DNA from: an uncultured Myroides sp.
GTDB lineage: Bacteria > Bacteroidota > Bacteroidia > Flavobacteriales > Flavobacteriaceae
Reading direction: 5' to 3'
Assembly (NCBI GenBank): GCA_913777665.1
Contig: CAJYTF010000065.1
Span: 1 to 47,073 of the forward strand
Length of the DNA: 47,073 nucleotides
In this document: positions 6,698-16,250 of the stretch, in pieces
Layout: each line of letters opens with the position of its first letter
How positions within the stretch are numbered: the first letter of the stretch is position 1
Position numbers and translations under genes: made by a program
The notes under the pieces: model-generated
Seen by the model: the letters and a program-made list of their open reading frames with translations, nothing else
Told to the model about the DNA's origin: nothing
The model's database searches: none

Positions 6698-7303
6698 TTA
6701 ATTTTTGTACGAACCGCATTTAACCAGATAATCCCCATAATAAGGTTCGGTTAAGTTAGAAATTATGACTCCTTTACTTGTTGATGCATGTACAAATTTG
6801 TTGTTGTGAAGGTAAATTCCTACATGATTTACTGTACCGGTTTTTCCGAAAGAAAAGAACACCAGATCGCCTTCTTTTAAATCGTTGGTGTATTTGCGTT
6901 TAACGTTTTCGGCAATATCTTTTGATACACGCGGCAACTGAATTTTATAAATTTCTTTGTACAAAATGTTGGTAAAACCAGAACAATCAATTCCGTCTTC
7001 GTTCATTCCGCCGTATTTATAAGGAGTTCCATACCAATCGATAATAAAATTATACAGGTTTTTATTTTTCAAGGTGCTTTCGCTAACATCTAAAATTTTA
7101 CTTATTTCAGCTAAATCATTAGGTTTTTTTACAGTGGTTTTCTTTGTAGTAGCAACACTTTTACTGCCTTTGTTTTTCTTGTAATTATCGCGCCAATCGG
7201 TTTTTGCTTTACAGCCAACCATAAAAAAAATGAGCAAACACATAACAATTTGCTTTGAAATTAAAAAAACCGGAGATTTCCGGTTTTGTATGTTATTCAT
7301 CAT
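6698..7303 (-). CDS. NlpC/P60 (C40) cell-wall peptidase lipoprotein
   Basis: This 201-residue protein begins with a lipoprotein signal: a hydrophobic stretch from about 18 to 30, then MVGC with lipidated Cys31. A Lys/Thr-rich linker follows, then the NlpC/P60 domain with Cys107 in DCSGF, His160 in NHVGIYL and His172 as the third catalytic residue. Such enzymes cleave peptidoglycan stem peptides in the periplasm. Start could be the first or second Met. The gene overlaps the end of the DUF349 gene by 11 bases, showing translational coupling. Confidence 0.93.
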   Translation of the reverse strand: MMNNIQNRKSPVFLISKQIVMCLLIFFMVGCKAKTDWRDNYKKNKGSKSVATTKKTTVKKPNDLAEISKILDVSESTLKNKNLYNFIIDWYGTPYKYGGMNEDGIDCSGFTNILYKEIYKIQLPRVSKDIAENVKRKYTNDLKEGDLVFFSFGKTGTVNHVGIYLHNNKFVHASTSKGVIISNLTEPYYGDYLVKCGSYKN

Positions 7304-9167
7304 TTTTATTGATGTTTTTTAATTGAACTAATTTCTCTTTCCACAAATTTAATTCATCTCTATGGCGATCAATATTTTTATTGATTTCTTTCACCAACGG
7401 ATTATCTGCTTTTGCGTTTGAAATAAACTGAACATTGTTTTCTAACTGAAAAATTTCCGATTGCAATTCTTCTATCTTTCTTTGAACAAAAACGGTTTCG
7501 TTTTGTAAACGTCTGCCATCATTACTTTCAATTAAATGCTCAATTTTATTATTGAATTTAACCAGTTCGGCTTCTTTTTTAGACAAACTTAACTTATCGA
7601 ACAACGCATCTAAAACCTTGTTGAATTTACCTTCAATATGTCTGCGGGTTTGCGGTACAGCTCCCAAGGTTTTCCAGTTCTCAATATGCTTTTTAATGGC
7701 ATCCAAATCAGTTTTATGATCACCGGTTAGTTCAAAATCTTTCAAACTTTCCAGGTAATCCTTTTTACTGTTGAAATTAACCATTTCCGATTCCATTTCC
7801 TTGTTTCGTTCGGTATGTAATCGGTCAAAATAAGAATTACAGATCTGCTTGAATTCCTTCCATAAACTGTCAGAAAATTTTCTTGGTACATGCCCAACAT
7901 GCTTCCAATCTTCCTGAATTTTTTTCATTGCAGGCGTGATAGCATCATAATCGGTACTTTCTGCCAATGATTTTGCCTGCTCAATTAAAGCCTGTTTTTT
8001 AACTAAATTATCTTGCTGTTCTTTTTTAATGTCTTTGTAGAAATTGTTCTTTAAAACATTAAAGTTTCTGGTTACATTTTTAAATTCAGCCCAAGTTTCC
8101 TCGCTTTGTTCAGCAGGAACTCTACCCGTACTAAAAAACTTAGTTCTTAATATTTCAATTTCTTTAATGGCATTTTGCCAATCGTTATGCGAATTGAATT
8201 CTTTCGACGAAATTTCGTTAATTCCTGCAATTAACTCCTTCTTTTTAGCCAGATTGTTTTCTTCGCGCTCACGAATTTCATTTTGTAACAACTCGCGTTT
8301 ACTGTGCAATTGCTTGGTAATTTCGCTGAAATTCTGCCAAATTTCTTCACGATTTTCTTTAGCAACCGGACCAATTTCTTCTTTCCAGATACGGTGTAAC
8401 GTTTGCAATTCACGGAATGCTTTACGAATATCCGGTTCGTTTATCAATAAACTGGCGCGTTCAATTATTCGCTGTTTTTGCTCTAAATTGTTCTTGAAAT
8501 CCATATCACGAGCCTCACGGTCTAAATGCAACTGATCGTAAAAACGTTCGATATGAAAATGGAAATTGTTCCAAACGTGGTTGTAATTATCTTTTGGAAT
8601 GGCACCGGCACTTTTCCATCGGTCGCGTAACTGCTGAATGTCTTTTAAAGCCGCATTGTAATTTTCGGTATTGTCAACCAGTTCTTTTAATTCTGTAATG
8701 ATCTGATTTCTGTCGGCTAAATTTTTCTTTAACTGATCTTGAATCGATTTAAAATGCGAATTTCGTTGATCTCTGTATTGATTATATAACGAGTTAAACT
8801 GATTTTTAGCAGGAAGTTCGTACTGAAAATCTGTTGAAAAAGCATCAGGATTTTCTTCTAAAAACACCTTTCGTTTTTCGTCTATCAGTTCACTGTATTT
8901 ATGTAAGAAACTGCGTTTGATACCTTCCACGTGATCGCGTATTGAAGTTATCTTTTCGTTTTTTATTAAATTTTCAAGTTCAACATTCAATTCATCTAAC
9001 GATAATTCATCGTAATTAACCATAGGAATATGGTTGCTTTCGTTGATTGATGACGTTTCGCTGTCTTCAGCATTTGTTGAATTTATAGCATCAACAATGG
9101 TGTTTGTTTCTGTTTCAGGGTTCAATCCGTCTGCTTGTGGCAGGTTATCATTCTTTTCTTCTAACAT
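7293..9167 (-). CDS. DUF349 coiled-coil protein
   Basis: The 624-residue cytoplasmic protein has an acidic N-terminal 60 residues and then several DUF349 repeats, each a helical unit with a Trp in contexts such as LRDRWKSAG, LHRIWKEEIG, IQEDWKHVGHVP and HIENWKTLGAVP. The end is a heptad-like coiled coil. DUF349 proteins are common and well conserved in Bacteroidota but have no assigned biochemical function. It is the first gene of the operon with the NlpC, SMUG2-type and DUF1801 genes. No membrane segment or signal is present. Confidence 0.92.
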   Translation of the reverse strand: MLEEKNDNLPQADGLNPETETNTIVDAINSTNAEDSETSSINESNHIPMVNYDELSLDELNVELENLIKNEKITSIRDHVEGIKRSFLHKYSELIDEKRKVFLEENPDAFSTDFQYELPAKNQFNSLYNQYRDQRNSHFKSIQDQLKKNLADRNQIITELKELVDNTENYNAALKDIQQLRDRWKSAGAIPKDNYNHVWNNFHFHIERFYDQLHLDREARDMDFKNNLEQKQRIIERASLLINEPDIRKAFRELQTLHRIWKEEIGPVAKENREEIWQNFSEITKQLHSKRELLQNEIREREENNLAKKKELIAGINEISSKEFNSHNDWQNAIKEIEILRTKFFSTGRVPAEQSEETWAEFKNVTRNFNVLKNNFYKDIKKEQQDNLVKKQALIEQAKSLAESTDYDAITPAMKKIQEDWKHVGHVPRKFSDSLWKEFKQICNSYFDRLHTERNKEMESEMVNFNSKKDYLESLKDFELTGDHKTDLDAIKKHIENWKTLGAVPQTRRHIEGKFNKVLDALFDKLSLSKKEAELVKFNNKIEHLIESNDGRRLQNETVFVQRKIEELQSEIFQLENNVQFISNAKADNPLVKEINKNIDRHRDELNLWKEKLVQLKNINKNDE

Positions 9168-9253
9168 CTTCTTAAATGTGTAAGTTTTACAAAATTATTT
9201 TTGAAAGATAAATAATTAATTGAAAGCCAACAAATATTTCATAAGAAATAATG

Positions 9254-9970
9254 CTAACTATTCCAAATTTTCCATGATTCTACTGCCTGAATTTCCAGCA
9301 TTTCCAGCCCGTTTTTAATAACCGCACCTTTTTCTTTGCATTTTTTTAAAAACAAAGTTTCAGCAGGATTGTAGATTAAATCGTAAGCCAAATGATTGTT
9401 TGTTATGAAGTTGTATGGAATTTCCGGAGCTGAATCTACATTTGGAAAAGTACCAACAGGCGTACAGTTTATAATAATTGTATGATTTTGGATGATTTCT
9501 TCTGATAAATCTTGGTAAGATGTTTTTCCGTTTCTCGATACAATTAAAGTTTCAATTTTCAATTGATCTAAAGCATAAATTACCGCTTTGCTTGCACCGC
9601 CGGTTCCTAAAATCAAGGCTTTTTTGTGGTATGATTTCAGTAAAGGTTCTATTGATTTTTTAAAACCAATCCAATCTGTATTGAAACCAATTTTCTTTCC
9701 GTTTTCGATTTTTATGGTGTTAACTGCACCAATTTTCTCCGCATGAAAATCTAACGAATCTAAATACGGAATAATGGTTTCTTTATACGGAATTGTAACA
9801 TTAAATCCATAATTATTCGTGTTGAATATATTGTTTAATTCGTGTAAGTTATCTATTTCAAAATTAATGTATTGTAAATTTAATATATTCTCATTATTAA
9901 ACTTATTGTTGAAATAATTCCGTGAAAAAGAATAGCTGATATTTTTGCCAATTAAACCGTATGTTTTCAT
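9254..9970 (-). CDS. aroE: Shikimate dehydrogenase
   Basis: AroE reduces 3-dehydroshikimate to shikimate with NADPH in aromatic amino acid synthesis. The 238-residue protein is somewhat shorter than most (about 270). It shows the substrate-binding SYSFS near 12-16, catalytic Lys63 in VTIPYKE, Asn84 (GAVNT), Asp99 (NTDW), the NADP-binding GTGGASKAV near 117-125 and the late NCTPVGTFP segment. The start ATG is supported by the conserved MKTYGLIG opening. It lies between the TPR and DUF349 genes on the same strand; a terminator separates it from the TPR gene. Confidence 0.95.
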   Translation of the reverse strand: MKTYGLIGKNISYSFSRNYFNNKFNNENILNLQYINFEIDNLHELNNIFNTNNYGFNVTIPYKETIIPYLDSLDFHAEKIGAVNTIKIENGKKIGFNTDWIGFKKSIEPLLKSYHKKALILGTGGASKAVIYALDQLKIETLIVSRNGKTSYQDLSEEIIQNHTIIINCTPVGTFPNVDSAPEIPYNFITNNHLAYDLIYNPAETLFLKKCKEKGAVIKNGLEMLEIQAVESWKIWNS

Positions 9971-9974
9971 AATA

Positions 9975-10001
9975 AAAAAATCGTTATTTTTAGTAACGAT
10001 T
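9975..10001 (-). terminator. Terminator of the TPR gene
   Basis: Read on the minus strand, AATCGTTA, a 7-base loop and TAACGATT form an 8-base stem followed by a T run. The stem includes the stop codon of the TPR gene and lies just upstream of the aroE start. Confidence 0.8.
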
Positions 10002-11397
10002 ATTCTTGATTAAAATTCTGTATGTAATTTTGTACTTGTTCATTTTCCCAAACTGTTGGGAAAAATTCCTGTAACAATGTTCGATTTTTATAATTTAAAG
10101 CCAGGGCATTTGTTAAATGATACATTGCTTTTTCGGTTTGATCGGTCAACATATACAAACCAACCAAACGGTATTCAATTTCGTATTCGTCGTTAAAAAT
10201 ATCGCGCGCTTTCAGTAATTTTTCAATTGCCTGCGGATAATCTTTCAACAAACGAAAACAATCGCTCCAATACAACCAAGTATCTAAAAAGGTATCGCCA
10301 TGTTCTACCGCTTTTCTAAAACCTAATTCTGCTTCTTCAAAAAACAGCAGATCTTTGTTTATAATTGCAAACCTGCGCCAGTACAAATGGTTGTTTTCAT
10401 CAATCCCTAACGCTTTATTTACAAATTGCAATGCTTTTTTAAAATCGTTCTTTTTTAAATGTAAATCGGCAATGGCAATCCACGATTTATCCATTAACGG
10501 ATCTTCGTGAACCGATCGCAAATAATATTTTAAGGCTTTGTCGTAATTTTTCAATGCTTCGTAGCAAAAGCCCATTCTACGGTAAACGTAAGACGAAGGA
10601 TCGTCTAACTTCAATGTTTCCTTATAACAATTAATTGCCTGCGTAAACATTTTAATTTTTTCGTACGATTTACCTTTTTCCAAATAAGCACCCACAAAAT
10701 TTTCATCAATCACACAAGCAAAATCAAAAGATTCAATTGCTTTTCGGTAATCCTTTAAAATATAAAATTGTCTGCCCAGCTGATGCCATGCAACTTCAGA
10801 ATACGGATTGTGATCAATAAATTCCTCTAAAAATTCAATCGCTTCCTGATGATTATCCAGAAAATCGTAGCAGTAAACCACATTGTAAAGTGCCGTTTGA
10901 TCTTCAGAATCATGTTCCAAACACTTTATAAATGCTTCTTTTGCATCTAAAATTTCATCGATAAATAAATATTCCATCCCCAATAAAGAATACACATCGG
11001 CAAAATCTTCGGTGTACTGCAACGCCACTTTTAAGCATTCAATGGCTTTATGGTGGCTGCCTTGTTTTGAAAATATATTTGCGCGCTGAATATAAACTTC
11101 ATCGTTTCGTGGATCAATGTGCTGTAATTCGTTCAGCAATTTTTCGGCTTTATCCAACTTGTTTTCAAAAACCAAAAGTTCTACCTGAACCAATTTTAAT
11201 CCTATGGAATTTGGATGCTGATCCAATCCCAGTTTCAGTGCTTTTTTAGACAGGTTTATTTTACCGGAATCTAAATAATGCAGTATAATGTTTTCAAATT
11301 CTTCTGAATCGAAAAAACAAATTTTGTTTGTTTTTAGCATATTCTCGAATTTAGAAATAGACATTCTAAAAAAATCTTCCTCGTCGTTTGTAAACAT
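10000..11397 (-). CDS. Tetratricopeptide repeat protein
   Basis: The 465-residue protein is built almost wholly of 34-residue TPR units, with recurring patterns such as YNVVYCYDFLDNHQEAIEFL, AWHQLGRQFYILKDYRKAI and AYLEKGKSYEKIKMFTQAI. There is no signal peptide or membrane segment, so it is a cytoplasmic scaffold for protein-protein contacts. The partner is unknown. It sits between the class III aminotransferase and aroE. TPR proteins of this size are widespread in Flavobacteria, and no more specific function is justified. Confidence 0.92.
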   Translation of the reverse strand: MFTNDEEDFFRMSISKFENMLKTNKICFFDSEEFENIILHYLDSGKINLSKKALKLGLDQHPNSIGLKLVQVELLVFENKLDKAEKLLNELQHIDPRNDEVYIQRANIFSKQGSHHKAIECLKVALQYTEDFADVYSLLGMEYLFIDEILDAKEAFIKCLEHDSEDQTALYNVVYCYDFLDNHQEAIEFLEEFIDHNPYSEVAWHQLGRQFYILKDYRKAIESFDFACVIDENFVGAYLEKGKSYEKIKMFTQAINCYKETLKLDDPSSYVYRRMGFCYEALKNYDKALKYYLRSVHEDPLMDKSWIAIADLHLKKNDFKKALQFVNKALGIDENNHLYWRRFAIINKDLLFFEEAELGFRKAVEHGDTFLDTWLYWSDCFRLLKDYPQAIEKLLKARDIFNDEYEIEYRLVGLYMLTDQTEKAMYHLTNALALNYKNRTLLQEFFPTVWENEQVQNYIQNFNQE

Positions 11398-11474
11398 AAT
11401 CGACAGTTTTTATTATTAAAGATAGTTTATTATTGATACGTTTTAGGTATGCAGAAAACTATCTTATAAACATT

Positions 11475-12668
11475 TTAATTAACAAGTTCTGCTTGAACTT
11501 CGTTTAATGCTTCTATTAAAATAGCGCATCCTTCTTTAATTTCTTCTTCAGAAATAGTTAATGGCGGTGTAATACGGATTGCTTTTCCTTCAAACATCAG
11601 CCAAAATAATACCAAACCTTTGTCTTTACACTTTAAAATGACGTGGTTGGTTATTTCTGCCGATGGTGTCATTGGAGCCAGCATTAAACCTTTGCCGTGA
11701 ATTTCGGTAATTAGCGGATGTTTCAATAAACTACGGAACAATTGTTCTTTAACAAGCGTTTGTTCCATTAAATCGGTTTCTAACAATTCCTGTAAAGTCG
11801 CCAACGATGCTGCGGCAATAATCGGATGCCCGCCAAAAGTTGTTATGTGTCCGCATTTAGGATCGTGTGCCAGTAAATCCATCATTTTTTCGTTGGCAGT
11901 AAAAGCACCAACAGGCATTCCACCTCCCATACCTTTACCCATAACCAGAATATCGGGAACTACATTGTAATTCTGAAAACCAAATAATTTGCCCGTTCTA
12001 CCAAATCCGGGCTGAATTTCATCTAAAATCAGCAAAGCACCAACTTCATCACAACGTTTGCGAACCTTCAACAAATAGTCGTTTTCTGGAGTTACAAATC
12101 CTGCGCTTCCTTGAATTGTTTCTAATACAATAGCTGCTGTTTTTGTTGTGATTTGTTGTAAATCGTCTTCTTTATTAAAGGTTATAAAATCTACATTTGG
12201 CAGTAACGGACGAAATGCACGTTTACGCTCTTCGTTTCCTAAAATGCTCATAGATCCTTGCGTATTTCCGTGATATGCATTTACACAAGATATAATATGC
12301 GTTCTGCCGGTTACACGTTTTGCGAGTTTTAATGCGCCTTCAACAGCTTCGGTACCCGAATTTACCAGATACGTTTTATTCAGCGTAGGAGGTAAGTGTT
12401 GTGCCAGCAACTTGCAGAAATCTACCGCAGGTTTTTGAATATATTCGCCGTAAACCATAACGTGCATGTATTTGTCCAATTGGTCTTTAATAGCATTTAC
12501 AACACGCGGATGCTGATGCCCCAACGTACAAGCCGAAACGCCTGCAACAAAATCTAAATGTTTTTTACCGTCGGTACTGTAAATATAACTGCCTTTGGCA
12601 TGAGAAATTTCAACTTCTAACGGATACAGGCTGGTTTGCGCCTGATATTTAAAAAAATCTTCTTTCAT
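11475..12668 (-). CDS. Class III PLP aminotransferase (acetylornithine/aspartate-type)
   Basis: This 397-residue fold-type I aminotransferase carries NSGTEA at 103-108 (phosphate binding), Asp216 in LILDEIQ (pyridine nitrogen) and the PLP lysine Lys245 in MGKGMGGGMP. It resembles acetylornithine aminotransferases, and in Bacteroidota the usual name is aspartate aminotransferase family protein. The substrate is not clear: no other arginine genes are nearby. It starts two bases after the end of the OstA-like gene, so the two are cotranscribed, a pairing seen in many Bacteroidota but without known functional link. Confidence 0.9.
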   Translation of the reverse strand: MKEDFFKYQAQTSLYPLEVEISHAKGSYIYSTDGKKHLDFVAGVSACTLGHQHPRVVNAIKDQLDKYMHVMVYGEYIQKPAVDFCKLLAQHLPPTLNKTYLVNSGTEAVEGALKLAKRVTGRTHIISCVNAYHGNTQGSMSILGNEERKRAFRPLLPNVDFITFNKEDDLQQITTKTAAIVLETIQGSAGFVTPENDYLLKVRKRCDEVGALLILDEIQPGFGRTGKLFGFQNYNVVPDILVMGKGMGGGMPVGAFTANEKMMDLLAHDPKCGHITTFGGHPIIAAASLATLQELLETDLMEQTLVKEQLFRSLLKHPLITEIHGKGLMLAPMTPSAEITNHVILKCKDKGLVLFWLMFEGKAIRITPPLTISEEEIKEGCAILIEALNEVQAELVN

Positions 12669-12670
12669 TT

Positions 12671-14332
12671 TTACTCGCTACGTTTTTTTATAACGTTTGG
12701 TGATTTTCCAGATCGTTTAAAATTCAGTGTTTTATCCTGAATTTCCATTGGTTTTTCGCTTACTTTCTCGTTCTTTTTAACTTCTTCTTCGGCTTTGTCG
12801 TCGTGTTTAAGCTCTTCATCGCTAAAGAGTTCGTCAACACTATACATCCGTTCATCGCCCCGCCAGTTAAAACCTGCGAGTTTCCGAGCGTTTTCGGGAA
12901 ATTGTTCGGGCGGATAGGTTGTTCCTTCGGGATTAATCATTCGCGTAGCCGTTGTAATCTTGTTATCTTCTAATTCCAAAACAATCTTACTGCAAATTCC
13001 CTTATCAATTCCTTTTAAAACCTCTTCATCGTACACATAATAAATCATTTCTGCGTTTTGCACCAGATCGATCTGCCTAATTTTATCATCGATAAATTTC
13101 CCGTACATGTTGATTCCCTTGGCTTGATTGTAGCCGGAACCGAGCGAATCTTTCTGAATGACAAAGGCATTGGTGAGTACTTTTAACGAATCGAGTTTTT
13201 CGGTTTCCACATTATTTATCAGATGGATCAAATCGCCGGTTAGCTGACTTTCATCCTTAAATAAAACCGGTTTTCGGATTAATTGCAGCAAACCAATTTT
13301 TTGATCGTAATGTAATGAATCTGCTTTTCCGCTCATATCAGGTGTGCGATACATACGCGCATTCGGATAACCTTTTATAACACGTTGTTTATCCGGACCT
13401 ACAATTTGAATATTTTTTGCATGAAAATAAGTTGTATCTTTTTCGGCAATAGTTTGAATCAAAGGCTTTTTAGTCATAAAGATCGAATCGTTTGCACGAA
13501 AAACCTCTGCAAAATGACTGGTTGCAATAGTGTTGTTAATGGTATCGATCACTTTTACATTGTTGATGCCTTTTGCGTACGATTTTTTCTCATCATAAAA
13601 CATCTCATCAGCTTCAATACGCTTGTTGTCATAAAGAATAAACGATTTTTCGATCATTTTTCCTTCATTTAAACGGGTGTCGTAAAAACCGTTTTCAGTA
13701 TAAATATGATTTCCTTTGTTATCGATTGTTGATGGACCAAACAAATAGGCGTGACCGGAATCTTCGTAAAAATCCAAATGGTTCGATTTAATCACATTTT
13801 CAGGATTTGTAATAACTACCTGCGTTCTGAACTCGTATTTTAATTCACGCGTGTAATATTTTCCCGATTTAGATTTTAAAGTATTCAGTTTATTGGTAAT
13901 CGTTGCGTGATCGTTGTAATACGCAATTCCTGTATTTCTATCGTAATAAACTTTTTCTGATTTTAACGAAGAATCGGGCGATGTCATAACCACATTTCCA
14001 GAAGCATACGCAATTTTTTCTACACCGTTGTATTCGGCATATTTACTTACAAGTTGCAAAGTATCGTCTTGAACAATTCGAACATTACCAAAAAGCTTTG
14101 CATAATTTTCCTTCTCAAAAAAATACGCTTTATTGCAGTAAATATACATACTGTCGTGCTGCATTTGAACATTCCCGGTAAGAATTTTAGCTCCGGGAAC
14201 CTCGTATTCATTAACATCAGTGAAATCTGCTGCTAATAATTTTATTATTTTACCATTTGGTTCAGGTGTTTGTGCAAACGAAAAAACACAGCAAAACAAC
14301 AGAAAAAACAGATTTAAAAAAAAGGTTTTCAA
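12671..14332 (-). CDS. OstA-like (LptA/LptD N-domain) periplasmic protein
   Basis: The 553-residue protein has a clear signal peptide (hydrophobic residues 3-19, cleavage near FAQ). The mature part has repeated OstA-type beta-jellyroll strands with the pattern of 'Y...NVRIVQDDTLQLVSKYAEYNG' and 'G.A.Y....T'. The C-terminal 60 residues are Lys/Glu-rich. LptA-type domains bridge lipopolysaccharide from the inner to the outer membrane, so a role in LPS transport or surface lipid handling is likely. It is the upstream gene of the pair with the aminotransferase. Confidence 0.88.
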   Translation of the reverse strand: MKTFFLNLFFLLFCCVFSFAQTPEPNGKIIKLLAADFTDVNEYEVPGAKILTGNVQMQHDSMYIYCNKAYFFEKENYAKLFGNVRIVQDDTLQLVSKYAEYNGVEKIAYASGNVVMTSPDSSLKSEKVYYDRNTGIAYYNDHATITNKLNTLKSKSGKYYTRELKYEFRTQVVITNPENVIKSNHLDFYEDSGHAYLFGPSTIDNKGNHIYTENGFYDTRLNEGKMIEKSFILYDNKRIEADEMFYDEKKSYAKGINNVKVIDTINNTIATSHFAEVFRANDSIFMTKKPLIQTIAEKDTTYFHAKNIQIVGPDKQRVIKGYPNARMYRTPDMSGKADSLHYDQKIGLLQLIRKPVLFKDESQLTGDLIHLINNVETEKLDSLKVLTNAFVIQKDSLGSGYNQAKGINMYGKFIDDKIRQIDLVQNAEMIYYVYDEEVLKGIDKGICSKIVLELEDNKITTATRMINPEGTTYPPEQFPENARKLAGFNWRGDERMYSVDELFSDEELKHDDKAEEEVKKNEKVSEKPMEIQDKTLNFKRSGKSPNVIKKRSE

Positions 14333-14403
14333 TTGGGATAATTTTTTTCAAAATTACGCATTTTTTAACGATGTAACCGTTGCGTTAAGAAGAATTTAAG
14401 CAT

Positions 14404-14430
14404 TAAAAAAGCACCCTGTTAAGAGTGCTT
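14404..14430 (-). terminator. Terminator of purA
   Basis: On the minus strand AAGCACTC and GGGTGCTT (8-base stem with one wobble) surround the loop TTAACA and are followed by a run of T. It lies six bases after the purA stop codon. Confidence 0.88.
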
Positions 14431-14435
14431 AAATA

Positions 14436-15707
14436 TTATTTCATTATTGTTTGTTTACGATCCGGACCAACCGATACTACTTTAATTGGTACGCCAACGT
14501 ATTCTTCAATAAATTCTATGTATTCTTTTAATTCCTCAGGTAAATCGCCGTACGTTGTTAAACCTGTTAAGTCTTGTTTCCAACCTTTTTTCTCTACATA
14601 AACTGGTTGTACGTTTTCTTCTTCAATGTTATAAGGTAAGTGATCAATTTGTTCACCTTTATAAGTGTAAGCCGTACAAATTTTTAAGGTGTCAAAGCCC
14701 GATAACACATCGCCTTTCATCATGTATAAAGCGGTAACGCCGTTTACTTCAACTGCATATTTCAAAGCAACTAAATCTAACCAACCACAACGACGTGCAC
14801 GACCTGTAACCGATCCAAACTCGTTACCAACTTTTGCCATTGTTTCACCAACAGCATCAAATAATTCGGTAGGGAATGGGCCAGAACCAACACGGGTTGT
14901 GTATGCCTTGAAAATACCAAAAACATCTTTTACTTTGTTTGGCGCAATACCTAAACCGGTACAAGCACCAGCAGCAGTTGTGTTTGATGATGTTACGAAA
15001 GGATATGTTCCAAAATCGATATCTAACAAAGATCCTTGCGCACCTTCTGCCAAAATAGTTTTTCCTTCTTTTAAAGCACTGTTCAAGTAAAATTCAGAAT
15101 CAATAAAAGTTAATTTCTTTAATTCTTCAACAGCTGCAAAGAATTCATCTTCCATTTCAGCCAAATTGTACTGCAAATCAACATTGTAGAATTTAATCAT
15201 GTCGATATGCTTTTCAGCCAACGCATTGTATCTTTCTTTAAAATCAGCAAGTTCAATATCGCCTACACGTAAACCGTTTCTACCGGTTTTATCCATATAA
15301 GTAGGTCCAATTCCTTTTAAAGTAGAACCAATTTTTGCTTTGCCTTTCGATGCTTCCGAAGCAGCATCTAACAAACGGTGTGTAGGTAAAATTAAATGAG
15401 CTTTTCTTGAAATTAAAAGTCTTGATTGAACATCGATGTCAAACTTTTGTAAACCTTCAATTTCTTTTTGAAAAACCACCGGATCCATTACAACGCCGTT
15501 TCCGATGATATTTATTGAATTTTTATGGAAAATTCCAGAAGGAATTGTTCTTAAAACGTGCTTAATTCCATCAAATTCCAATGTGTGTCCTGCATTTGGT
15601 CCGCCTTGGAAACGTGCGATGATATCGTATTTAGATGTAAGAACGTCTACAATTTTTCCTTTTCCTTCATCTCCCCATTGAAGACCAAGTAACAAATCTA
15701 CTGTCAT
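14436..15707 (-). CDS. purA: Adenylosuccinate synthase
   Basis: PurA joins IMP and aspartate using GTP, the first committed step to AMP. The 423-residue length is typical. Visible are the GTP-binding GDEGKGK loop at 12-18 with catalytic Asp13, catalytic His41 in NAGHTL, GIGPTY, and the late GSVTGRARRCGWLD segment. It begins 21 bases after the Fur-family gene, which follows the (p)ppGpp enzyme gene, so all three are likely cotranscribed. (p)ppGpp is known to inhibit PurA in several bacteria, which makes the neighbourhood notable. Confidence 0.97.
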   Translation of the reverse strand: MTVDLLLGLQWGDEGKGKIVDVLTSKYDIIARFQGGPNAGHTLEFDGIKHVLRTIPSGIFHKNSINIIGNGVVMDPVVFQKEIEGLQKFDIDVQSRLLISRKAHLILPTHRLLDAASEASKGKAKIGSTLKGIGPTYMDKTGRNGLRVGDIELADFKERYNALAEKHIDMIKFYNVDLQYNLAEMEDEFFAAVEELKKLTFIDSEFYLNSALKEGKTILAEGAQGSLLDIDFGTYPFVTSSNTTAAGACTGLGIAPNKVKDVFGIFKAYTTRVGSGPFPTELFDAVGETMAKVGNEFGSVTGRARRCGWLDLVALKYAVEVNGVTALYMMKGDVLSGFDTLKICTAYTYKGEQIDHLPYNIEEENVQPVYVEKKGWKQDLTGLTTYGDLPEELKEYIEFIEEYVGVPIKVVSVGPDRKQTIMK

Positions 15708-15728
15708 GTTTAGTATGTTAGTCTGTTT

Positions 15729-16187
15729 TTAATTATTAGTTGTATTGGTTTTATCCTCTTTTGTTCCGTAGAAATATAAAGAGTGATTATGAACTTTTAT
15801 GTTAAAAATTTCTTCGATGGTTTGCTTAATGGTTTGAATTCGAGGATCACAAAATTCAATCACTTCGCCTGTGTCTGTTAAAATTATATGGTCATGTTGC
15901 TTATCGAAATACGATTTTTCGTAATGTGACTGGTTTTGTCCGAACTGATGACGGCGCACCAAACCACATTCCAATAACAATTCTATCGTATTATAAAGCG
16001 TAGCCCTACTAACACGGTAGTTTTTGTTTTTCATTTTAATGTATAACGATTCAATATCGAAATGTTCCTCGTTTTCATAAATTTCCTGAAGAATAGCGTA
16101 ACGTTCCGGCGTTTTGCGATGCCCTTTTTCTTCTAAATATTTAGTAAAAACGTTTTTTACAATTTCTTGATTTTTATTTTCTTCCAT
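15729..16187 (-). CDS. Fur-family transcriptional regulator
   Basis: The protein has the Fur winged-helix N-terminal domain ([20 protein letters not shown], then [20 protein letters not shown]) and the metal-binding dimerisation domain with HDHIIL and EFCDP. The paired CxxC zinc motifs seen in many Fur proteins are absent. Start was set at the ATG at 16187 (MEENKNQ), which is preceded by AAAAGGATC as a ribosome site; an ATG 18 bases upstream would add six residues. It could sense iron, zinc or peroxide; sequence does not decide. It lies between the SpoT-type gene and purA on the same strand. Confidence 0.92.
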   Translation of the reverse strand: MEENKNQEIVKNVFTKYLEEKGHRKTPERYAILQEIYENEEHFDIESLYIKMKNKNYRVSRATLYNTIELLLECGLVRRHQFGQNQSHYEKSYFDKQHDHIILTDTGEVIEFCDPRIQTIKQTIEEIFNIKVHNHSLYFYGTKEDKTNTTNN

Positions 16188-16250
16188 GATCCTTTTTAAC
16201 AGCACAAATATAAAAGTTTATTACCGATACTAAAAATTAAATATTTAAAA

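Noticed and set aside
8044..8535. 163-codon forward frame inside the DUF349 gene
   Set aside because: It is antisense to a well-supported gene and rich in Cys/Ser/Leu as expected for the complement of Glu/Lys/Gln-rich coding.
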